Positions 1 through 10,000 of a stretch of 14,710 nt of DNA are shown here, in pieces; within the stretch, counting starts at the first letter, position 1; each line of letters starts with the position of its first letter. The DNA lies in assembly GCA_031273645.1 (NCBI GenBank), contig JAISRM010000281.1:1-14710 (forward strand), given 5' to 3'. A program made the translations under genes and the position numbers. Origin of the DNA: Endomicrobium sp. (GTDB lineage Bacteria; Elusimicrobiota; Endomicrobiia; Endomicrobiales; Endomicrobiaceae). The notes under the pieces were generated by a model, which worked only from the letters and a program-made list of their open reading frames with translations, was not told the origin of the DNA and ran no database searches.

Positions 1-13
1 CAGGAAATGATAG

Positions 14-19
14 TATAAT
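14..19 (+). promoter_or_regulatory. Possible -10 box for the YD-repeat gene
   Basis: A perfect TATAAT lies 19 bases before the preferred start codon at 39, which would give a very short leader. The matching -35 box would fall outside the left edge of the window, so the promoter cannot be confirmed. Confidence 0.35.
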
Positions 20-28
20 TTAGTAAAT

Positions 29-33
29 GGAGG
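29..33 (+). promoter_or_regulatory. Ribosome binding site that sets the start at 39
   Basis: GGAGG is followed by five bases and then ATG at 39. An in-frame ATG at 27 overlaps this motif and has no ribosome binding site of its own. The ATG at 39 also starts a textbook signal peptide (MKK followed by a hydrophobic run). The start at 39 is therefore preferred over 27. Confidence 0.75.
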
Positions 34-38
34 AACGT

Positions 39-1307
39 ATGAAAAAAATAAATTTAATTATGCTATCATTGATATTCATGTCGGGCAATACTCACGCTTC
101 TTTTCTCCCTCAAAATAACCCTTTAAAATTCGGACAAGGCAATGCCGCAATGGAAGTTAAGGATTTAAGAAGTTATGGCAAACCAAATAAAATGTATCCC
201 ATAACGCCTGGCAAGGTTATGCTGGCGACTGAGAAAGACGGAACCAAAAGTTTTTATATGCCTACAGGAAAGCTTGCTTTAAGCATTGCAAAAGACGGAA
301 CGTCCACTTTTTATTTAAGCGGCGCTCAGATCACAAAAGACAAAGATGGCAATCTTACAAGCATGGCAAAAAATATCAGCGGAACGAATATGGTTGAAAT
401 TACAAATGAATTCGGCGAAATCATCGAATATAAAGAAATGGACGGCGGAGGTAAGGTTTACAAAATATATGATTATGATATGAATCTTAAACAATCTATT
501 CACTATGATCAATACGGGAAAAACGTAAGCGCCATTATTAACGAGTTTAACAAAGGGCAAACGATTTACGGTGCAAACGGTCTTCCTATTCGTGAAGTTG
601 ATTTTGAAAACAACGTAACAATGAGATACGATTATGACGATAATAATCGATTAGTTTCAAAAGTGGACATATATGGCAACCGCACCCATTACGCATCCGA
701 CGGCTCTATGACTTACACTGAAAATAAAGACGGAATAGTTCTTCTTAATTATACTTATGGATATAACTCAGCTAATCAGTACTGTTTAATTTCATCTTTT
801 GATCCTACTACAAGAAGCACTACATATTATGAAAACAATAGACCGACTATTACTAAAAATTACGCCGGAGCCATTGAAATTGAACGTTTTTATAATGGTT
901 CAACATTTGTGGCTTCTTTTGACAGAGAGACTCAGGAGATGACATGGTATGATCTTGCCGGAAGAGCCGTATATAAAAGCATTGATAATACAATTACATT
1001 TAAATATATATATTCCGAAGGCGAATTGGTAGGGGGGTGGAATGCGCAGAATAATCAACTTACTGTATATTATAATGAAAGAATGATGGTAACTTTGCAG
1101 CTTGGCGATTTTGGAGATCCTATCAAGGGCACAAAAGACGTAATAACCGAAATCGGTCCCGATGAAAATTCTCATACATGGGGGACAGTCGAGACAATTG
1201 AAGGTTTTGAAGATTATGATCCCGGAAAAGAGCCTACAGCCGAAGATGTACTCAGATTGATTGAAGCCGGATTGCTTGATCATATATACATATCAAGTCC
1301 TTTATAA
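39..1307 (+). CDS. Exported YD/RHS-like repeat protein
   Basis: A 422-residue protein with a signal peptide (residues 1-20, Lys-Lys then a hydrophobic stretch, probable cleavage after Thr-His-Ala). The middle, about residues 60-330, is a run of short aromatic and Asp/Gly-rich beta-hairpin units. YDYDDNNRL starts at residue 197 and YTYGYNSANQY at 238, with recurring 'YxxDGxxTxY' and 'xxYGN' patterns. This is the style of YD repeats found in RHS and wall-associated proteins, which wrap into beta-cages or bind surface polymers. It is far shorter than polymorphic-toxin RHS proteins and I see no RHS core protease motif or toxin tail. The last ~50 residues are acidic and end in a helix-like segment with no anchor. 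The gene has its own terminator, so it is probably transcribed separately from the downstream operon. YD-type repeats are well supported; the cellular role is unknown. Confidence 0.75.
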   Translation: MKKINLIMLSLIFMSGNTHASFLPQNNPLKFGQGNAAMEVKDLRSYGKPNKMYPITPGKVMLATEKDGTKSFYMPTGKLALSIAKDGTSTFYLSGAQITKDKDGNLTSMAKNISGTNMVEITNEFGEIIEYKEMDGGGKVYKIYDYDMNLKQSIHYDQYGKNVSAIINEFNKGQTIYGANGLPIREVDFENNVTMRYDYDDNNRLVSKVDIYGNRTHYASDGSMTYTENKDGIVLLNYTYGYNSANQYCLISSFDPTTRSTTYYENNRPTITKNYAGAIEIERFYNGSTFVASFDRETQEMTWYDLAGRAVYKSIDNTITFKYIYSEGELVGGWNAQNNQLTVYYNERMMVTLQLGDFGDPIKGTKDVITEIGPDENSHTWGTVETIEGFEDYDPGKEPTAEDVLRLIEAGLLDHIYISSPL

Positions 1308-1337
1308 AATAAGGATTGTAAAACATAAAGATATACT

Positions 1338-1377
1338 AAAATCCGGCTTTATGAAAATAAGGCCGGATTTTATTTTT
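1338..1377 (+). terminator. Rho-independent terminator after the YD-repeat gene
   Basis: AAAATCCGGC (1338-1347) pairs perfectly with GCCGGATTTT (1362-1371). The loop between them can extend the pairing with a bulge, and a T-rich tail (TATTTTT) follows. Because the arms carry A and T tracts on opposite sides, it could work in both directions. It separates the first gene from the promoter at 1392. Confidence 0.88.
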
Positions 1378-1391
1378 AATAAACTTTTCCA

Positions 1392-1420
1392 TTGAAAGAG
1401 AGATTTATAATAGATATAAT
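1392..1420 (+). promoter_or_regulatory. Sigma70-type promoter for the FtsH-lipoprotein-giant gene operon
   Basis: TTGAAA (1392-1397) and a perfect TATAAT (1415-1420) are separated by 17 bases, which is optimal spacing. Transcription would begin near 1427 and give a leader of about 33 bases. It lies just after the terminator and before an AT-rich leader. No other convincing promoter is seen ahead of the next two genes, so it probably drives all three. Confidence 0.75.
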
Positions 1421-1445
1421 TACTATATATAAATATTAAATATAA

Positions 1446-1450
1446 AGAGG
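1446..1450 (+). promoter_or_regulatory. Ribosome binding site of the FtsH-like gene
   Basis: AGAGG, extended upstream by AA, ends nine bases before the ATG at 1460. This supports that start. Confidence 0.6.
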
Positions 1451-1459
1451 TATAAAGCA

Positions 1460-3154
1460 ATGCTTAGAAAATTCAGAATGTTTTTTCAGAATAATAAGAT
1501 GTGGGTAATTATTGCAACAATACTGATAGTTCTTATCATACTGTCAATATACGGTATGAGCAAACTTGAATCATTTTACAGAACTATGACTCTTGCCACT
1601 ATGCCCGTGCAGCTGATACTTGCTTTTGCAAGCGCGGCGGCTTTTGTTTTTATGTACATGAACGTTTTAAGCGGCGGTTTTGGGAAAATGAAGAAAAGTA
1701 AAATTAAGTCTGACAATATAAAGGTAAATTTTAGCGAAGTTATAGGTCTTGAAGGCGCAAAAAGAGAGGCGCTTGAAGTAGTGCAGCTTATTAAAGACAG
1801 AAAACAGCTTCAAAAAATAGGCGGTAAAATAATAAAAGGTCTTTTGCTTATGGGACCTCCCGGATGCGGAAAAACTCTGCTTGCAAAAGCTATAGCCACA
1901 GAATGCAATATTCCTTTTCTTTCTATGGCCGGAAGCGAATTTGTTGAAGTTTTTGTCGGCGTTGGAGCAAAAAGAGTAAGAGATTTGTTTAAAAAAGCCA
2001 GAGAACACGCCTATACGGACGGCGCCTGCATAGTGTTTATAGACGAAATAGAAGTTATAGGAAGAGGAAGAACTTTTTCGTATATGGGGGGCGGCGAAGA
2101 AACAAACAGCACGCAAAACCAGCTGCTTGTAGAAATGGACGGGTTGGAAAGTAAAAAAAGCAATGTTATAGTGATAGCGGCGACAAATGCCAACGAAGAA
2201 GTTTTAGATAAAGCTTTGCTGCGTCCGGGAAGGTTTGACAGGAAAATAAATATCACGCTTCCAAATTTAAAAGAAAGATCAAATCTTTTTGAGTTTTACA
2301 TGAAAAAAATAAACGTTTCCCCCGATATAAAAATAGACAGGCTTGCCAAAAAAGCCGTTTATAAGTCTCCTGCCGACATTGAAAACATAGTTAAAGAAGC
2401 GGCGCTGATAGCCACAAGAAAGAAAAAAGAAAGCGTCGATATGAACGATTTTTCCGAAGCTATGGACAGAATAGATTTGGGAATGGAAGTTCAGCTTGAA
2501 ATGTCTGCAAAAGAACTTGAATGGACGGCTTATCACGAAGCGGGACACGCTATTGCCGCATATCTTTTGCATCCTACGAACGAAGTTTTTAAAATTACCG
2601 TTAAAGCCCATAAAGGTTCTTTGGGGCTTGTGGCTTTTCATCCTAAAGAAGAGCTGCATACTCATACAAGAGAAGAATATATGGCAAATATTTTAGTGGC
2701 TCTTTCAGGGTATGCCGCTGAAAAGATAAGATACAACACTACTTCAAGCGGAGTATCTTCCGATTTCAGACAGGCTATGGCTACGGCAAATGCAATGGTT
2801 TGGAATGTCGGTATGGGAATCAGCGGTTTTGTAGGCGATTTTTCCGCAATTCCAAAAGAAGAAATGTCTCAAAGCCTGAAAGAAAAGTTAAATAATGAAA
2901 CGATAGCGATAGTAAATTCATGTTATGCAAAAATAGACGAATTTTTGAAAGAAAATTGGGACGCAGTCGATGCCGTTGCAAAAAGGCTTGTGATAGAAAA
3001 AGAAATGGATTTTGACGATCTTGAAGAAACTCTTGAAAAGCTCGGCAAAAAAAAGCCAGAGTCGGTTGAAGCGGCGATAGAAAAGCTTGAATCCGATAAT
3101 AAAATCAGCGCTTCAGAAGCTAAGAAAGCCGATGAACACGATAAAATGGTTTAG
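1460..3154 (+). CDS. ftsH: FtsH-type membrane AAA+ zinc protease, minimal outer domain
   Basis: ATP-driven membrane protease (FtsH, peptidase family M41) that unfolds and degrades membrane and soluble proteins. Two membrane segments, about residues 14-33 and 49-70, precede the AAA+ module. Walker A GPPGCGKT is at 132-139, the pore-loop FVEVFVGVGA follows, Walker B with DE is at 195-196, and the arginine-finger stretch RPGRFDR is at 255-261. The zinc site is HEAGH (359-363) with the likely third ligand Asp435. All catalytic residues are present. At 564 residues it is shorter than typical bacterial FtsH (roughly 600-650), because the loop between the membrane segments is only about 15 residues instead of a folded periplasmic domain. 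The Thr of the usual Walker A GPPGTGKT is Cys. The C-terminus is a charged tail of about 40 residues. The gene is first in a probable operon with a lipoprotein and the giant exported protein. It may be a specialised paralogue of the housekeeping FtsH. Confidence 0.92.
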   Translation: MLRKFRMFFQNNKMWVIIATILIVLIILSIYGMSKLESFYRTMTLATMPVQLILAFASAAAFVFMYMNVLSGGFGKMKKSKIKSDNIKVNFSEVIGLEGAKREALEVVQLIKDRKQLQKIGGKIIKGLLLMGPPGCGKTLLAKAIATECNIPFLSMAGSEFVEVFVGVGAKRVRDLFKKAREHAYTDGACIVFIDEIEVIGRGRTFSYMGGGEETNSTQNQLLVEMDGLESKKSNVIVIAATNANEEVLDKALLRPGRFDRKINITLPNLKERSNLFEFYMKKINVSPDIKIDRLAKKAVYKSPADIENIVKEAALIATRKKKESVDMNDFSEAMDRIDLGMEVQLEMSAKELEWTAYHEAGHAIAAYLLHPTNEVFKITVKAHKGSLGLVAFHPKEELHTHTREEYMANILVALSGYAAEKIRYNTTSSGVSSDFRQAMATANAMVWNVGMGISGFVGDFSAIPKEEMSQSLKEKLNNETIAIVNSCYAKIDEFLKENWDAVDAVAKRLVIEKEMDFDDLEETLEKLGKKKPESVEAAIEKLESDNKISASEAKKADEHDKMV

Positions 3155-3896
3155 TCTTTTTTTTCTGTTGTCTTTTTTTTCACTTTCGTGCGGAGTTTCT
3201 TATCCGTCAGGTTCTATTGCCGACTCTCTTGAAGAAATTGTGAAAAAAGACACGGGAACGGATTCAGAGGCTTTAGTGTATGGGAAAACTTTGTATCTGG
3301 ATATGCTTCTTAACGATCTTACGTCAAACGATACAGCTAAAGTAAACGCCGCAATAAGTAAAATGCAGTCTGCAATATTGGCGATTACAAGAGTGGTCTT
3401 AAGCAGCGATTCTAAGATTAAATACATGGTGGTAAGCACGTTTGACAAAGATAAACAGGTTCTTTTTAGAATTACGCAAAATATTGAAGATATAAAAGCC
3501 TATCTGTATATGAAAATTTCAAGAGGCGATTACGAAACCCGAAATCTTCTTGAAATAGAAGGACCGGGTTACGCCGCAAAAGAAATTGACGACAAACACG
3601 ATATTTCCGACGAAGAATATGTGGCCAGAATGATTGTCGCCCAGATTAACATGCAGGCAAGAACAAATCCGTTTTTAGGCGCTTTAGTGCAGCTGCTTCA
3701 GCTTCGTTTTTTGAGAATTGACGGCGAAAATATTATTTTATCGGGCTCGGGCGAAATGGACGAAAAAGTTAAGGATTTTATTACTAAAATGATATCGGAC
3801 GAAGCAAACAAATATTGCGTAAAATATTCGGTAAACTTTAAGAGTATCAATATATTCGGCGCAAAAGGCGAGCCGGTGGCAAGTATAACGCTGTAA
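3132..3896 (+). CDS. Probable lipoprotein of unknown family
   Basis: A 254-residue protein starting with a short Lys-bearing N-terminus, a Phe/Leu-rich hydrophobic run, and Ser-Leu-Ser-Cys with the candidate lipidated Cys at residue 20. The lipobox is non-canonical (Ser at -3), so lipidation is likely but not certain. Gly at +2 would not mark inner-membrane retention in the classical Lol rule. The mature part mixes helices (about 45-95) with a beta region and helices (about 95-254) and contains no catalytic motif I recognise. The start at 3132 is chosen over an in-frame ATG at 3087 because it begins the signal sequence directly. It overlaps the end of the FtsH-like gene by 23 bases, and no strong ribosome binding site is seen, which fits translational coupling. 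It sits between the membrane protease and the giant exported protein, so it may be an envelope partner of either. Confidence 0.7.
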   Translation: MNTIKWFSLFFLLSFFSLSCGVSYPSGSIADSLEEIVKKDTGTDSEALVYGKTLYLDMLLNDLTSNDTAKVNAAISKMQSAILAITRVVLSSDSKIKYMVVSTFDKDKQVLFRITQNIEDIKAYLYMKISRGDYETRNLLEIEGPGYAAKEIDDKHDISDEEYVARMIVAQINMQARTNPFLGALVQLLQLRFLRIDGENIILSGSGEMDEKVKDFITKMISDEANKYCVKYSVNFKSINIFGAKGEPVASITL

Positions 3897-3924
3897 AAGG
3901 CTGCTAATTTTAACGGATAAAACA

Positions 3925-4008
3925 ATGAAGAGAAAGTTCGTTTCGTTTTTTATTTGCGTTTGTTTGGTTTCTTCCTCAATTCCTCTGTCTGCGCCGGACG
4001 TTTATGCA
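3925..4008 (+). other. Signal peptide of the giant protein
   Basis: Residues 1-28: MKRK, then a hydrophobic core (FVSFFICVCLV), then a polar stretch ending Val-Tyr-Ala, which suits signal peptidase I. There is no Cys at the right place for lipidation. This implies Sec export to the periplasm or beyond. Confidence 0.8.
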
Positions 4009-7000
4009 AAAACGCTTTCGGCGGCCGATATAACTTCCGGCGTTTCAATTACCGACGCTTCTTTTAAAAACAATAGTTCCCATCTGGTTTTTAACGTTCA
4101 GGATCTTCATTTTAATATTGAAGCGCAAAAAAAGATTTTTTCCCTGCTTGAGCGCATCGATCAGTTTTATCCCGATTTTGAACTTTATCTTGAAGGCGCT
4201 TCTAAGAAAAGCAATTTTGAATGGCTTTACGGAAGTCTGGGCAAAAAAGGCGCAGACGCTTTTATTGAAGCGCTTTTTGACGGAGGAAATCTTACCGGCG
4301 CTGAATATTTTGCCGCAAAACATTCAAAAGAAATTAATCCTTTAGAAGAAAAAGAAACCTATAATAATAATCTTATTTTGTTTGCCGATATCATTGAAAA
4401 CAGAGACGCGATATCCGTGCTTGCGGATTTGCTTGAAAGCAGGCTTTCATCTCTTAGAAACAAATACTTTTCTTTAGCGCAAATCGGTCTTTACGGCGCG
4501 TATTTTTCGTTTCACGCAGGAACTTTGCCGGAAGAAAAATATTTTAAATATTTAAAGAACGAAGCTGCAAAAAACGCAGTAGAGATAAACGATTATCCCA
4601 ATATATCCCTTTATCTTCTCGTTTCAGGGCAGGCTTCTTCCGTAAGCCAAAAAAAGCTTCAGTCGCAGATGAACGAGTTTTTTTCAAATCTTAAAAATGT
4701 TTTAAGTTATCAGCAGTACGTGCAGCTGATGTCTCTTGCAAATTCTCCCGACGACAGACAGGCTTTTATATCTTATCTTTATCAAAACAGAGAAAGTTTA
4801 GGTCTTGCCAAATATCCCCAGCTGTATAAGTTTGCGGTTTCTTTAGCGACGGCCGATAAGCTAAATCATATTGATTTTATGCTTGAAGAAAACGAACTTG
4901 TCAGAAGCATTGCCTCAGGCGCATTAAAAAATGCCGACGCCGGCAATGTTTTTTTTCTTTCGCAGTTTGCGATCGTTTATAAAAAAGTTCTCTCGGGTCA
5001 GGCTTCTCCCTACGAGTACGAGTATTATAAAAAAGAACTAAATAAATTCAAATCTATTCTGTCGTCTTACGGCGGCGCGGCGCTTTTAAAAGATTTTGAT
5101 TATTATGAAACGCAGGCGCAGGCTTTTAACGACGCCAATCTGCTTAGAAATTCAATTTTTGTAAATAAAATGTTCGGCGATGTGAAATCTCCGGCAAGTC
5201 TTGAAAGAGCGTTTGGCGTAAGCGCAAACGCCAAAGCGGCTTTGCAAAGCTCTTCAAAAACTAAAATTAAAGTCATAATAGCCGGCGGTTTTCACACAAG
5301 CGGAATAAACAAAATATTAAATGAAGAAAGAAACATATCAAACGTTAGTTTTACTCCCAAAATATTTTCAAAAACCCAAGATTATCCGCAAAAATACGTA
5401 GAGTATGCAAGGGCAATATCGGCCGCCGAGACTTCGGCTATAAATACTCCCGATCTGTACAATATGCCGGCTTCGGCTTTTGTAAAGACTGTGGTAAATT
5501 CCGCAGCGCAGCTTAAAAAATCTTCGTTTCCGCAAGAACGGTTAAAAGAGGCTATTGAAGCTAAACCCGAAATAAAATCCGCGCAGGTTGATTTTACAGA
5601 AAATGCGTCAGGGCAGCCGGTTATCAGCGTAACATACGAAGATAATGACGGGAATGAATTTTCGGTTTCAACCGATGATAATATAAACGACGCTGAAAGC
5701 GAAAGGCGTATAACGACACTCGGAGAGTTCTTTACGCCTGAGGCTGTAAAACAGCTGTTAAATTACAGCATTACCGACGCTGTTTTTAATGCAGTAAGTT
5801 CTATGATTTTTGCAAGATATGCAAATAAAAGCGTGGATACGATCGACTCTTTTAAACAAAAGCTGATAAAAGGCGATTATGATGTGTCAACAATTTTAAA
5901 ATTTGCAAATCAGGAGTTTCTGCAAAGAATCGCAATTTCAATTTTTACAAATAGAAGAATAAATAATTATAAAGAGGATATAACGGAGATTTTTAGAGAA
6001 AAGTTTAAAGAACAGCTCGGGAAAGAAGTAGAGATAATAGTAAGCAATACGCAAAATCTTATATCTGAGGACGGCTGGTGTTTTGCCGCTCTTGAAACGA
6101 ATAAAAAAGGCGCCGTATTTTATGTGCATAATGAATTGATAGAAAAACTTGCTGCATACGAAAATAAATATATGCAAGTGATGATCAACGCGATTGTTCA
6201 ACACGAAATGTATGAGCAGCAGGCTTTGTACAATGTGTCTCCAAATACAGGGCGCACAACAATACATGAATCTTTTGGCAAATACTTAGAACTACAAGGA
6301 TTGCCTGCCGATCAGCCGGAAGGCACGGACTTGAATGCAAGAAATTCGCATAATTTTCATCAATATTTAAAGTCGGATCATTTTGAGAAATTTCTTCTGG
6401 AAGAGAGTTTTCAGTCTGGAAACTCCTCTAAAGAGATAGAGGAGAGGGTTAAGGATCAGAAAAAGGTTTTAATTTTTGCCGACAGTTTGTTAGATTCCGT
6501 TGTAACAAGACATTCCGATGTGCAGTATTTGGAAAAGCTCGGCAATGTCTCAGATAACGCAGAAATAGCAAACGACTTGCTGATGTTAAGGCTTGAAGAC
6601 GAGACCGCCATAGAAAAATATGCCAATAAGATAGCTGATAGAATCGGCAAAATGAACATAGAGCGGGAGGGAATTACCATAGTCTGCAGAAAAACTGTTC
6701 CCGAAAACGTTACTTCAAAAGTTGCCAAAGCAGTGCAGGCAAAATTTCCAATAAGCAAAAATCCGGTAAAACTTGTGTATATTCATCAGGACGATTTTAT
6801 GAACGACGTCTCTTTAAGCTCTAAAACAAGGCATAGCATGCTCAGAGAGCATTTTCATATAGATGAAGTTGACGAGAACGGTGAGAAAATGCCGGAGAAA
6901 ATATATGCAAGAAACATAGTATTGCTGGCCGATACGTATAAAACGGGCGCAATATTTGCCGCAGAGTCCGGAACACTTTATAAATATAAACCGAAAAATA

Positions 7001-10000
7001 TTTTTCCTTTGGCTATGATAGATATAAGCGGCGCGGTTTTTGCAGAAGAAGGGCAGCGGTCTGAAGACGCAGGTAAAAATAATTTGCAGGAATACTTTTT
7101 TAACCGCTTTATTTTGGGCAATAAGCAAAGTGAAATAAACGATTTGAATTTTAAGTTTGAGGCAGAAAAGTTCGTATCTGAAAACAATTCCATTCTAATC
7201 CGAAATATTATTTCTACAAAAGGCGATGTTTCAAAGTATGTATATGCGGCTTTGTATCATATTATAGAGATTGCAAACGATAAAGATATTGATAAGAATA
7301 TACGAGAAAGATATGCAGACCTCTTTGACGCGCTTATAAACGAAGTTGGTTCTAAAGACTATTTCAAAAGCTCCCAAAAAAACCGAATTTTTAACGCGCT
7401 TATAAAAAGAGATGGTTCTGATGATTCTAAAGATAGCGCCGCGATTGAAAATATAATGGCTAATCTTATAAAGATTGCTCGCGGCAATGTAAAAAGCGCG
7501 CCTAAAATGCTTATAACAGCTTATAATGTATATAAGTCCGCGATTCCTGACAATAGCTTAGATCCGTACCTTTCATTTATAGAGTATATAGCTGAAGAAA
7601 AAAATATAGATAGAGATAAAGGTAAAGGTAAAGATGAAGATAGAAGAATATTCACAGTAAGCCAGAAAGATTACGAACAGTGGAGAATGGAGCCTTTCAC
7701 GCTGATAGCCTATGCTAAACTTAGCGGTTATGAAAAAATAGACATCAATCTCGATTCAATAGATAATGAGAAAGAAATAATTTTAAGAACTGCGGCTCAA
7801 AAGGAACAAATAAGCGTTATTGAAGAATTTAAAGATGAACAGCCCATCAGATATCACGTATCTTCAAAAGAGAAAGAGTTTCTGCAAAGCAGAGTTGAAG
7901 CGCTGAAAAAATATCTTAAAGAAGCAAGAGACGAGTTTAACGCCGCGATTATGCAATATCAGCGCGCCGATGCCAATGAGAAAATCCGGATGGAAGCGTC
8001 AATATTTAAGGCTACGGAAATTTATAGCCAGTCCGTAAAAAAAGTAATGCTTCATGCCCGTTATTTCGTAAAAGAAGCTTTAGCCGCAAGAGAAGCCGGA
8101 GCAATTCATTTAACCGATGAGGATTATTCAATTCTTGTCGGAGGCTCTCTGTCTAAAGGCAATATAACTTCCGATTCCGACGTGTATTACAACATAATAT
8201 CGCGCGACAAACAAATGTCGCAGGTAATGGAAAATAATTTTGTGCCTATGTATGAGTATCTTTTACGGGAAGCAGGGCTTTCTGTTTTTATGTCGGAAGG
8301 AAATTTAGACTCTTATATAGGTTCAATCAATGTGCATAAAGATATTTCTTTTTTAGGGACTATGAATATATCAGACAGCAGGGGCGTAGCCACGTTTATC
8401 GATTACGAAGAGCTTAAACTTTCTGAAGAATATCTTCTCTTGTTAGAAAAGCGTCTTGACGAGCAAAAACAAAAAGATATGTCAATAAACAAGCGTACCG
8501 GCGTGAAAGACGACATCGTGAAAGACGACATGTCGATATACGAATATCCAAATAACGGCATATTTGCAAAATACAAAAAAGAATGCGCCGATTTTCTCTC
8601 GGGCAAGCAGGGAAAGACGAATATAGATTCATTGTTAGCTCAAATTGAAGAAGTTATATATCCCGGACTTCAAATTGTCAAGGAAGGAACTTTTGCGCGC
8701 AATGACAGAAAAGTTAACGGAAAACTTACGTTTTCCCAAAATCTTTTTGCCGCCGCTTACAGAAATTTAGGTTCTGACGATGCCGAGACTTTTGACCACA
8801 GATGGCATTTTAGAACGATTGATTTATTGCTGAAACATATGTTTCTTAAACATATACAAGATCTAAAGTTGAAAGAAGTCGATCCGAAAATATTGGATTT
8901 CCAAAAAAATACCGGAGATTTCTTAAAATATCTGCAAGAGGCGAAAGTTATAAACGATTCCGATGCAAAAAATTTATACGACGCATGGCGGGTGTTAAAA
9001 ATAGCAAGGCAGGAAAAAGTGTCTTCAAAAAAGTCTGAAAAGTGGACGAAAATGTCGGAAGAAGAAAAAAGAGTTATAAAAATTTTAAATAAATTTATTT
9101 CTGACCATAGTGAAAAAATCAGCAGGATCCCCGAAGAAAAAAGTCCCGTCAGTATTGCTATCGGCATAGCCGCTTCATCTCTTAGTTACGATCAATATCA
9201 AATCGCTCAGAGAAGAGTTGAACATTACGCTTATATGTACGGCGATGATCCGGACTATTTTGCAGCTTTGCTGATTTTGGATTGTAAAGATGAGGATATT
9301 GAAACATACTTAAAGAATGTAGGCAATTTTGTTTCAGAAGACATAAAAAAGAAAATATCGGGTATAATAAATTTTCTCAAAAGTATTCCGAATTTGCCTA
9401 AATACGATGAATTGGAAGACGGCAGCTTTGCTCTGCAAAATTATATGAATATTATATTTAAGGCTGTTGCCAACGACCCCGACGCTTTAATAGCGGTTTT
9501 TGCCGACAGACTTCAGGATATGCTGTCTTCAAAAGATTTACTGGTTCAAATTGACGGCGACATAGATCGTATAACTCAAGATATAAATGAAAATGGAATA
9601 TATTTAACGGTTGCGGAAAAACGCAGCGATAAAATTTTAATCAGCGGGTCTCGCGCTGAAATTGAAAGGTTGTCAAAAGAACTTGAAAGTAAAAAAGCCG
9701 AAAAACAAAAAGTCAGCGCGGTTAGCGAAGAAAAGATAAAATTATTTTATTCGGTTTTTGTTCCTATGACAAGCAGATTGGGGTTTGGTCGGGCATTTGA
9801 GTATTTAAGAAATATGCCTTTTGTGCAGGAATCTCCGGACGGATATATTAATACGATAAACGACATACGTTACCGCATGACTAAGGCTTACCGTAAGACT
9901 GAAGCTTATTATAAGACTAAAGCTATGGATGGGGATGACGCGAGCATATTTTTTAATTACAACAGACTTGACGAAGAGCTTTCCACGCTTGATGAAAGCT

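Noticed and set aside
27..38. Alternative start ATG at 27 for the YD-repeat gene
   Set aside because: It overlaps the GGAGG motif that serves the ATG at 39 and adds MEER before the signal peptide.
315..1283. Minus-strand frames inside the YD-repeat gene
   Set aside because: They are shadows of a well-formed plus-strand gene, with no ribosome binding sites or recognisable domains.
1308..1460. Small RNA or riboswitch in the gap after the YD-repeat gene
   Set aside because: The gap is explained by a terminator, a promoter and a short leader; I see no further structured element.
2496..2696. Small plus-strand frame inside the FtsH-like gene
   Set aside because: It overlaps the catalytic HEAGH region in another frame and has no recognisable product.
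3047..3054. A8 run near the FtsH-like C-terminus as a possible slippage site
   Set aside because: A shift into the lipoprotein frame meets a stop at 3078, so no fusion would form.
3087..3131. Alternative start at 3087 for the lipoprotein gene
   Set aside because: It adds 15 residues before the signal sequence and lies deeper in the protease gene; 3132 gives a clean signal peptide.
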